This document shows, piece by piece, positions 1 to 5,017 of a stretch of 5,017 nt of DNA (within the stretch, counting starts at the first letter, position 1; each line of letters begins with the position of its first letter). The translations under genes were made by a program, and so were the position numbers. The notes below the pieces were generated by a model. That model saw nothing but the letters and a program-made list of their open reading frames with translations, did no database searches and had not been told where the DNA came from. Source of the stretch: Glo-17 sp964637835 (GTDB taxonomy: Bacteria > Krumholzibacteriota > Krumholzibacteriia > LZORAL124-64-63); contig CAZWYF010000124.1 in assembly GCA_964637835.1 (NCBI GenBank), forward strand, positions 1 to 5,017, in the 5' to 3' direction.

Positions 1-1
1 G

Positions 2-55
2 ATCGTCTCGCTGATCTTCGCGGCGACCGCCCTGCTGACCATCAAGTTCCGCTAG
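2..55 (+). CDS. C-terminal end of an unidentified, probably membrane protein (partial)
   Basis: Only the last 17 codons and the TAG stop (53-55) of a plus-strand gene lie in the window; the start is off the left edge. The visible peptide, IVSLIFAATALLTIKFR, is a run of about 14 hydrophobic or small residues followed by a short basic end. This is what the last transmembrane helix of a transporter or other inner-membrane protein looks like, with the positive end expected on the cytoplasmic side. The family cannot be named from so little. The gene converges with the minus-strand kinase gene and the two 3' ends overlap by 14 bp (42-55). No minus-strand frame in 1-41 offers a better explanation. 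A chance open frame at the edge remains possible. Confidence 0.5.
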   Translation: MVSLIFAATALLTIKFR

Positions 56-1841
56 CGGGGCCCGCGAGCCGCCGCACGGTGGCGATGATCTCCTCGATGG
101 CGCCGGACTTGGTGACGAAGGCCTCCGCGCCGGCCGCCAGCATCAGCTGGGCGATCTCCGGGTCCTGGAACATGGACAGGCCGATCACGCACATCCCGGG
201 ATGCCCGGCCAGCAGACGCCGGGTGACCTGGTCGCCGTTGGCCCCGGGCAGGGAGTAGTCCATGAGCACCACGTCCGGCTCATGCGCCACGGCGAGGGAC
301 TCGGCCTCGGTCCCGCTGGCGGCCATGCCGACCACCGTCAGGTCCGGTTCCTCGCTCATGAGCATGGACAGTCCGTCGCGCACCACGGCATGGTCGTCGA
401 CGATCAGGACCCGGATGGGCCGGGTTCCGGCGGGATCATCGACGGCGGACTCGACGGACCGGTCCGCCTCCAGCGTGCGGCTTCCGGGGTCGCCCGGCGC
501 TGCTGGCGAGTCGCCCGCGGCGGGCGTGATGGCCGGCGTGGTGGCCGGCGGAAGCACCATCCGGGTCCGGCATCCCTTGCCGGGCGCCGTGTCGAGGTCG
601 AGCCGTCCGCCCATGGCGTCGAGACGCTCGTGCAGCCGCCGCAGCCCGAATCCTGTCGCGGAGTCGGTCAGCGAGAGGGACCGGGACTCGAAACCCCGGC
701 CCTCGTCGTCCACCGTGATGGTCAGCTCCCGCCCCTCCGGCGCCACCGTGATCCGCGCCCGATCCACGCCGGCGTGGTTGGCCACGTTGACCAGGAGTTC
801 CTGGGCCCCCCGGTACGCCAGCAGGGTCAGGTCCGCGGACAGCGAGAACTCCTCGCCACGGGCGCGGACCTCCACCGCCAGCCCGCGGGTCTTCTCCAGC
901 TCCTGGCCCAGCCAGCGCAGCGCGGGCAGCAGGCCCTGCTGGCGGAGCAACGGCGGGCTGAGATCGTTGGCGAGCTTCCGGGAGAGGTCGTTGACCTGGA
1001 CCAGCAGCTCGCGGACTCGCTCGAGGTCGCGGGACTGGCCCGGGCCGGCGGCGCCCTGGGCGATGCGGTTGAGCCAGTAGAGGGCCGCCACCACCACCTG
1101 CTGCAGCTCCTCGTGCAGCAGGTCCGCCAGGCGCTGGCGCTCGCGATCCTCGGTGCGGGAGACGGCCACCACCATCTCGCGCAGCAGCCGCGTGGCGGCC
1201 TCGAACTCGGCGGTGCGCGACGCCACCCTCTCCTCGAGCGTCCGCTGCAACGATCGCAGCGAGCCCTCGGCCTGCTTCCGCTCCTCGATGTCGCTGAGGG
1301 TGACCCGGAACCCGGACAGCTCGCCCTGTCCGTCCCGCAGGGGGGTGGCCTCCAGGTTCACCCAGCCGCCATCGCCGGCGGCCCGGTCGAGGCGCATCTC
1401 CCCGGGGTGGTCGGGCCCGGCGGCCGCGGCCCGGCGTAGCAGGAGGTAGCAGCTGTCGCGGCACCCCGGCTCCAGCAGTTCCTCGAGCCGCCGGCCGACC
1501 AGCTGGCCCGGCTCCTGGCCGCACATCCGGCCGGCGCACCGGTTGGCGCGCTCGATCACGCCGAGGCGGTCGATCATGAGGTAGCCCACCGGGGCGTTCT
1601 CGTAGAGGTCGCGATAGCGGTCATGGGCGGCGGTGAGGTCGGCCTGCGCCTGCTTCAGATCCTCGTTCTGGATCTCGAGCTCGACCTGGTGGACCTCCAG
1701 CTCGTGCAGCAGCGTCTGGACGCTCTGCGGCGTCTCCCTGCCCGCCTCGCCGAGCTCGTGCTCGAGCCGGCGGAGCGCCTCCCGGCGGAGGTCGTCCGGA
1801 GGCCGGCCGTGGTCTCCTCGCGAACGGTGGTGCCTCGTCAT
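42..1841 (-). CDS. PAS-domain hybrid histidine kinase (HisKA_3/NarL-type) with C-terminal receiver
   Basis: This encodes a 599-residue protein with no signal peptide or membrane segment, so a cytoplasmic sensor kinase. In order: an N-terminal helix (about 18-75) with the LLHELEVHQVELEIQNEDL signature common before PAS domains in kinases; a PAS domain (about 75-190, ending SDIEERKQAE); a coiled-coil linker (190-232); a HisKA_3-type dimerisation helix with probable phospho-acceptor H243 in LLHEELQQ; a GHKL ATPase domain with N box near N352, G1 box D379-E-G-R-G383 and G2 box GFGL at 397-400; a flexible Pro/Ala-rich linker (432-474); and a NarL-like receiver (476-595) with acidic pair D482/D483, phospho-acceptor D528, S556 and K578. 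The ATG at 1841 is preferred because it forms an ATGA overlap with the upstream stop; an in-frame ATG at 1946 would add 35 residues that read like a shadow of the upstream gene. Oddities are H-E instead of H-D at the phospho-site, four clustered cysteines in the PAS, and no output domain after the receiver. The family call is firm; ligand and target are unknown. Confidence 0.95.
   Translation of the reverse strand: MTRHHRSRGDHGRPPDDLRREALRRLEHELGEAGRETPQSVQTLLHELEVHQVELEIQNEDLKQAQADLTAAHDRYRDLYENAPVGYLMIDRLGVIERANRCAGRMCGQEPGQLVGRRLEELLEPGCRDSCYLLLRRAAAAGPDHPGEMRLDRAAGDGGWVNLEATPLRDGQGELSGFRVTLSDIEERKQAEGSLRSLQRTLEERVASRTAEFEAATRLLREMVVAVSRTEDRERQRLADLLHEELQQVVVAALYWLNRIAQGAAGPGQSRDLERVRELLVQVNDLSRKLANDLSPPLLRQQGLLPALRWLGQELEKTRGLAVEVRARGEEFSLSADLTLLAYRGAQELLVNVANHAGVDRARITVAPEGRELTITVDDEGRGFESRSLSLTDSATGFGLRRLHERLDAMGGRLDLDTAPGKGCRTRMVLPPATTPAITPAAGDSPAAPGDPGSRTLEADRSVESAVDDPAGTRPIRVLIVDDHAVVRDGLSMLMSEEPDLTVVGMAASGTEAESLAVAHEPDVVLMDYSLPGANGDQVTRRLLAGHPGMCVIGLSMFQDPEIAQLMLAAGAEAFVTKSGAIEEIIATVRRLAGPASGT
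1838..1841 (-). promoter_or_regulatory. ATGA stop-start overlap coupling the two signalling genes
   Basis: On the minus strand the four bases ATGA contain both the ATG of the hybrid kinase gene (1841-1839) and the TGA of the CheB-CheR-PAS gene (1840-1838). Such overlaps usually mean that ribosomes finishing the first gene restart on the second, giving linked amounts of both proteins. The weak upstream Shine-Dalgarno context of the second gene agrees with this. Confidence 0.85.
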
Positions 1842-4801
1842 GATCGCCCGGTCACATCCTCGAAGACGAGGAGGATCATGCCCACCTCGCCCGGTTCCTG
1901 GGGCAGGCGGCGCGCGTTGAGCAGGAACGTGCGCTGCCCGATCCACGGGAAGTCGTGCTCGATGCGGAAGTCCTTCAGCATCTCATCCCTGACGATCACC
2001 AGGTCGAGCAGCTCGCGCAATCGGGGGATGTCCCACTGTCCGCTTCCGAGCTCGTAGATGCGCTGGTCCCGGATCTCGTCCGGGAGGGACCGGAAGACCC
2101 GGTGGAAGTGCTCGCTGGCCAGCACCACGCGCAGCTCCTGATCGAGGACCAGCAAGGGCTCGCGCAGGGTCTGGATGATGCTCTGGAAGAACCGGGACTC
2201 CAGGGCGGCGGCCGCCGAGGCGCTCTCCGCCCGCCGCGCCCGGTCGATGTCCACCACCGTCATCACCAGGCCATCGATGACGTTGGTCGACGTCCGGTAG
2301 GGCAACAGGCGGACCAGGTACCAGCGTCCGTCCCGATCCTGGACCTCCCGCTCGCGCGGGGCGAGGTCGGCGAGGACGCCCTCGCAGTCGGCGATCAGCT
2401 CGTCGTAGCGCAGGGTGCTGGTCAGGTCGCTCAGCGGCCGGCCGACGTCCGACTGGATCAACCGCACCACGTCGCGGGCCTTCTCGGTGAAGCGCTTGAC
2501 CCGCAGGTCGGTGTCGAGGAAGACGGTGGCCACCTGCATGCTGTTCAGGAGGTTGTTCATGTCGTCGTTGGCCGCGGCCAGGGACTCCATCTTCCCCTGC
2601 AACTCCGTGTTGACCGTGTTCAGCTCCTCGTTCAGCGACTGCGACTCCTCCTTCGCGGTCTCCAGCTCCTCGTTCGAGCTCTGGAGCTCCTCGTTGGTCG
2701 ACTGCAGCTCCTCGTTGCTGCTGCGCAGCTCCTCGATGGTGGTCTGCAGGTTCTCGCGCGTGAAACGGAGCTCCTTCTGCAGGTCCTCCCGGTCGTCGGC
2801 CGCGCCCGCGGCGGAATCATCCTCGGCCACGTCCGGGGCGCCCGCCGACCCGGATCGGGCGGCCGGGCGGCTGGCCTCGGCGCGTTCGATGGAGATCACC
2901 ACCAGCCCGTCCGGCAGCTCGGGCTCGTGGAGCAGCATCCCCCGCAGATCGGCTCGCAGCCTCCCATCGCCATCGCCCAGGGGAACGTCGGCGATGGTCG
3001 CGACCCGGCGGTGACGCCGGACATCGTTGAGGATCTTCTGCAGCGCGGTGGCCAGCCCCTCGCGCGCCATGTCCAGGACGCTGTTGCGGGGAGCGCCCTG
3101 TTCGAGCTCGAAGTAGAGGCCGGCCGGCCCCTGCAGGAAGACGATGGTGTCGCGCTCGTCGACCACCACGTTGCAGGGATTGACCGTCTCGCGCAGGACC
3201 CGCTCGAGGACCCGGCCGGTGCGCGACCCGGGAGCGGCACCGCGCCGGACGCGCGGCGTGTCCCTTCCCGGTTCCTGGTCGGCGACCGACGTCCCCGTCA
3301 TCGGCGGCACCACCGCCTGGGCGGTCTCCTTGCGGCGCAGCACCTTGTGCTTGGCGTCGACCACCTCGAAGAGCTCCCCGGCCTCGCCCACCGACTCGGA
3401 GGTCCCCAGGAAGAGCAGGCCATCGGGCCGCAGGGCGTAGTGGAACGCCGGCAGGATGCGCTGCTGGGCGGCGGCATCGAGGTAGATCAGCAGGTTGCGG
3501 CAGACCACGAGGTCCATGTGCGTGAAGGGCGGGTCGCCGAGCACGTCCTGGACCGCGAAGACCACCATGTCGCGGATGTTGCGATTGACGCGGTACGAGT
3601 GATCCTCGCGAGCGAAGTAGCGCTGGAGTCGTTCCCGGGAGATGTCCGCGGCGATCCCCTCCGGATACACGCCCGCGCGGGCGGTCCCGATGGCCCGGGC
3701 GTCGAGGTCGGTGGCGAAGATCTGCACCTCGTGCAGCCGGTCCCGCCTGCGGATCTGCTCGTCCAGCAGGATCGCGATGGAGTAGGCCTCCTCGCCGGTG
3801 GCGCAGCCCGGGATCCATACCCGCAGGGTGTGGCCGTCGCGCCGGCTGTCCAGCAGCCGGGAGACCCCCTTCTCGGCCAGGACCGCGAAGGCCTCCGGAT
3901 CGCGAAAGAAGCTGGTCACGCTGATCAGGAACTCCTGGAACAGCGTGTCCAGTTCCTGGGGCTCATCGCGCAGCAGGCCGAGATACTCCTGCGGATCGTG
4001 GACCTGGTGCACGGCCATGCGCCGCCGGATGCGCCGGGACATGGTGCTGCGCTTGTACTGCGTGAAGTCGCGGCCGGTATGCTGGCGCAGCCGGACCAGG
4101 ATCGCGTGCACGACCTCCTCGGCGAGCGGCTCGTCCATGCCATCGCGGTCCGGGGCGAGATACGGCCCCCGGCAGTACTCGAGCAGGGCGGCGGGCAGGC
4201 GCCCGGGCGGCAGCACGAAATCCGCCAGGCCGGTGTCCACCGCGCTGCCGGGCATGCCCGGGTACTTCGCCGTGTCGGGATCCTGGACCATGACCATCCC
4301 GCCGGCAGCCTTGATGTCCTTGATCCCGAGCATCCCGTCGTTCCCCGATCCGGAGAGCACCACCGCGATGGCCGCCTCGCCCTGGTCGGCGGCGAGCTGG
4401 CGGAAGAAGGCATCGATGGAATGGTGGGTGATCTCCCGGGACCCGGCGGGCTGCAGCTGCTTCAGCTTGCCGTCGGCGATGGTCAGGTTGGCATCCTTGA
4501 CCACCACCACGGTGTCCGGCGCGAGGGCCAGACCGTCCTCTCCGGCGAGGACCGGCAGGCTGGTCGACCGCCCCAGCAGCTCCGGCAACAGGCTGGTGCG
4601 CTCGGGCTTGACGTGGGTGACCACGATGAAGGCGATGCCGGCGTCGGTGCTCATCTCCGCGAAGAAGGCCTGCAGGGCCTCCAGCCCGCCGGCCGAGGCG
4701 CCGAGGGCGACCACGGGCATCGGCGGGCGCGCCCGCTCCGGCGACCCGCCTTCGGCCCCCGGCCCGGAGGACGCCTGATCGTCGCGCTCGTCTGCGGCCA
4801 T
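1838..4801 (-). CDS. CheB methylesterase-CheR methyltransferase-PAS fusion protein
   Basis: This encodes a 987-residue soluble protein. Residues 28-212 are a CheB-type glutamate methylesterase/deamidase domain with a complete apparent triad: S36 in GASAGG, H63 in VTHVKP and D155 in GSGNDGM. Residues 222-490 are a CheR-type SAM-dependent methyltransferase: a basic N-terminal helical part (FTQYKRSTMSRRIRRRM), TSFFRDPEAF, the SAM-binding GCATGEEAYSIA (332-343), FATDLDARA (362-370) and CRNLLIYLD (434-442). Then come a PAS-like domain (about 531-638), a long coiled coil (672-750) with seven consecutive heptads, and two PAS domains (about 748-855 and 866-985). In E. coli, CheB and CheR remove and add methyl groups on chemoreceptor glutamates; here the substrate is unknown. 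CheB has no N-terminal receiver, and the protein ends at the last PAS (EDVTGRS) without a kinase domain. The ATG at 4801 has GAGGA 5 nt upstream and precedes the CheB domain by a short acidic, disordered leader. The stop overlaps the start of the kinase gene, so the two are surely one operon. Confidence 0.97.
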   Translation of the reverse strand: MAADERDDQASSGPGAEGGSPERARPPMPVVALGASAGGLEALQAFFAEMSTDAGIAFIVVTHVKPERTSLLPELLGRSTSLPVLAGEDGLALAPDTVVVVKDANLTIADGKLKQLQPAGSREITHHSIDAFFRQLAADQGEAAIAVVLSGSGNDGMLGIKDIKAAGGMVMVQDPDTAKYPGMPGSAVDTGLADFVLPPGRLPAALLEYCRGPYLAPDRDGMDEPLAEEVVHAILVRLRQHTGRDFTQYKRSTMSRRIRRRMAVHQVHDPQEYLGLLRDEPQELDTLFQEFLISVTSFFRDPEAFAVLAEKGVSRLLDSRRDGHTLRVWIPGCATGEEAYSIAILLDEQIRRRDRLHEVQIFATDLDARAIGTARAGVYPEGIAADISRERLQRYFAREDHSYRVNRNIRDMVVFAVQDVLGDPPFTHMDLVVCRNLLIYLDAAAQQRILPAFHYALRPDGLLFLGTSESVGEAGELFEVVDAKHKVLRRKETAQAVVPPMTGTSVADQEPGRDTPRVRRGAAPGSRTGRVLERVLRETVNPCNVVVDERDTIVFLQGPAGLYFELEQGAPRNSVLDMAREGLATALQKILNDVRRHRRVATIADVPLGDGDGRLRADLRGMLLHEPELPDGLVVISIERAEASRPAARSGSAGAPDVAEDDSAAGAADDREDLQKELRFTRENLQTTIEELRSSNEELQSTNEELQSSNEELETAKEESQSLNEELNTVNTELQGKMESLAAANDDMNNLLNSMQVATVFLDTDLRVKRFTEKARDVVRLIQSDVGRPLSDLTSTLRYDELIADCEGVLADLAPREREVQDRDGRWYLVRLLPYRTSTNVIDGLVMTVVDIDRARRAESASAAAALESRFFQSIIQTLREPLLVLDQELRVVLASEHFHRVFRSLPDEIRDQRIYELGSGQWDIPRLRELLDLVIVRDEMLKDFRIEHDFPWIGQRTFLLNARRLPQEPGEVGMILLVFEDVTGRS
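2585..2731 (-). repeat. 21-bp tandem repeat encoding seven coiled-coil heptads
   Basis: Inside the CheB-CheR-PAS gene, residues 691-739 form seven consecutive seven-residue units: ELRSSNE, ELQSTNE, ELQSSNE, ELETAKE, ESQSLNE, ELNTVNT and ELQGKME. At DNA level this is a diverged 21-bp period; on the plus strand CTCCTCGTT recurs at the start of several units. Such S/T-N-E-E-L heptads are typical of the signalling helix between the CheR and PAS parts of CheB-CheR-PAS proteins. They should form a parallel two-stranded coiled coil that dimerises the protein and passes conformational signals. The first three units are the most alike; later ones have diverged. Confidence 0.85.
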
Positions 4802-4806
4802 GGGAT

Positions 4807-4811
4807 TCCTC
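4807..4811 (-). promoter_or_regulatory. Ribosome binding site of the CheB-CheR-PAS gene
   Basis: Read on the minus strand, GAGGA lies 5 nt before the ATG at 4801. It is a good Shine-Dalgarno match at workable spacing and supports this start. By contrast, the downstream kinase gene has its nearest GAGGA (1857-1861) 15 nt from its ATG, which is too far for a good site and fits start by translational coupling. Confidence 0.7.
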
Positions 4812-4832
4812 GCTCACGGTTCGGGGAATGGT

Positions 4833-4876
4833 CGCCGGCTCCGCGCACAGTCTAGGCGACCCGCCGGCTCCGTGCA
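4833..4876. repeat. 15-bp direct repeat flanking the candidate -10 box
   Basis: CGCCGGCTCCGCGCA (4833-4847) and CGCCGGCTCCGTGCA (4862-4876) match at 14 of 15 positions with a 29-bp start-to-start distance. They bracket the TAGACT candidate -10 element in the only substantial intergenic gap of the window. They could be operator half-sites for a regulator or a chance similarity in GC-rich DNA; no known binding motif is recognised. Confidence 0.4.
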
Positions 4877-4877
4877 T
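4849..4877 (-). promoter_or_regulatory. Weak candidate promoter for the CheB-CheR-PAS / kinase operon
   Basis: In the 118-bp gap, the minus strand carries TAGACT (4854-4849), which fits the TAnnnT form of a sigma-70-type -10 box, 47 nt before the start codon. The hexamers 16-17 bp upstream (TGCACG or ATGCAC) match a -35 box poorly (3 or 2 of 6). The element lies between the two copies of a 15-bp direct repeat, which is where an activator or repressor could act. The call rests on one short motif; read-through from the upstream transporter gene is an alternative. Confidence 0.3.
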
Positions 4878-4919
4878 GGGGAATCCGCCCCGCCATCGGG
4901 TGAAGAGCGCCGCCGGCAG

Positions 4920-5017
4920 CTAGGCCGGATCCCCCTCGCCGTCCGGCAGTCCCCGCTCCTCGCGCCACGCGTACAGCACCGGCACCACGAACAGCGTCAG
5001 CAGCGCCATGGCCATGC
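4920..5017 (-). CDS. C-terminal end of an RND-family efflux pump inner-membrane subunit (partial)
   Basis: The last 31 codons and TAG stop (4922-4920) of a minus-strand gene; its start lies beyond the right edge. The peptide begins MAMALLTLFVVPVLYAW and ends in a short acidic tail (REERGLPDGEGDPA). The LLTLFVVPVLY segment is characteristic of the last transmembrane helix of RND permeases, the proton-driven trans-envelope exporters of metals or drugs in Gram-negative bacteria. The heavy-metal (CzcA/CusA) and multidrug (AcrB-like) branches cannot be told apart from this fragment. The gene lies upstream of, and in the same direction as, the CheB-CheR-PAS gene, 118 bp away, so partial co-transcription is possible. 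A different membrane protein with a similar tail is less likely. Confidence 0.78.
   Translation of the reverse strand, partial: MAMALLTLFVVPVLYAWREERGLPDGEGDPA

Noticed and set aside
54..65. GC-rich near-palindrome (GCGGGGCCCGC) as a terminator between the converging genes
   Set aside because: The stem is short and imperfect, there is no T tract on either strand, and it lies within the kinase coding sequence.
201..1439. A 412-codon open frame on the plus strand, antisense to the kinase gene
   Set aside because: No domain or plausible start context; the opposite strand encodes an intact kinase and receiver with all catalytic motifs.
1842..1946. Upstream in-frame ATG at 1946 as the kinase start
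   Set aside because: It would overlap the upstream gene by 109 bp, and the extra 35 residues are rich in P, G, R and A with no homology signal. The ATGA overlap at 1841 is a much more usual start.
2817..3818. A minus-strand open frame out of phase within the CheB-CheR-PAS gene
   Set aside because: The peptide is dominated by R, G, P and A, typical of an off-frame in GC-rich coding DNA. The in-frame CheR motifs run through the same DNA.
1955..4855. A 966-codon open frame on the plus strand, antisense to the CheB-CheR-PAS gene
   Set aside because: Its translation shows no recognisable domain and is rich in G, V, L, H and Q as expected for the antisense of a GC-rich gene. The minus-strand frame has complete CheB, CheR and PAS motifs.
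4879..4917. Possible hairpins after the RND gene stop as a terminator
   Set aside because: Only short stems such as GGGG/CCCC and self-complementary GCCGGC are seen, without a following T run; these are common in DNA of this composition.
1..5017. CRISPR arrays, tRNA or rRNA genes, insertion sequences
   Set aside because: No regularly spaced identical repeats, no tRNA-like arms or rRNA signatures, and no transposase or terminal inverted repeats were seen; the window is nearly filled by the two signalling genes.

Overview
The window comes from a high-GC bacterium (roughly 70% G+C by eye, with strong G/C bias at third codon positions). Nothing fixes the taxon. Large soluble CheB-CheR-PAS proteins beside PAS kinase/receiver hybrids and an RND-type pump suit a Gram-negative, environmentally versatile lineage such as Myxococcota, Planctomycetota, Acidobacteriota or high-GC Proteobacteria; this is an inference from gene content only.

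Layout, left to right. Positions 2-55 hold the last 17 codons of a plus-strand gene ending in a hydrophobic, probably membrane-embedded tail. It converges on, and overlaps by 14 bp, the 3' end of a minus-strand gene at 42-1841 encoding a 599-residue soluble PAS / HisKA_3-type histidine kinase / receiver hybrid. That gene begins inside the stop codon (ATGA overlap) of the minus-strand gene at 1838-4801, a 987-residue CheB-CheR-PAS fusion. A 118-bp non-coding gap follows, with a good Shine-Dalgarno site, a weak candidate promoter and a 15-bp direct repeat. At the right edge (4920-5017) is the C-terminal end of another minus-strand gene, whose peptide matches the C-terminus of RND efflux pumps.

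How the parts may work together. The two complete genes form a translationally coupled pair. The first protein carries methylesterase (CheB) and methyltransferase (CheR) domains, both with intact catalytic motifs, followed by a PAS-like domain, a very regular heptad-repeat coiled coil and two PAS domains. It stops where related proteins often continue into a kinase domain. The second protein supplies a PAS sensor, a kinase core and a receiver. Together they look like one long chemosensory-type signalling protein split in two. The CheB part has no N-terminal receiver, and the only receiver in the pair sits at the end of the kinase protein with no DNA-binding output domain. No chemoreceptor, CheA or CheW is present in the window, so a non-chemotaxis role is plausible but unproven. 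The features most worth following up are the split architecture, four clustered cysteines in the kinase PAS domain, and an H-E variant of the kinase H-D motif. The general architecture belongs to known families; I do not see a wholly new system.
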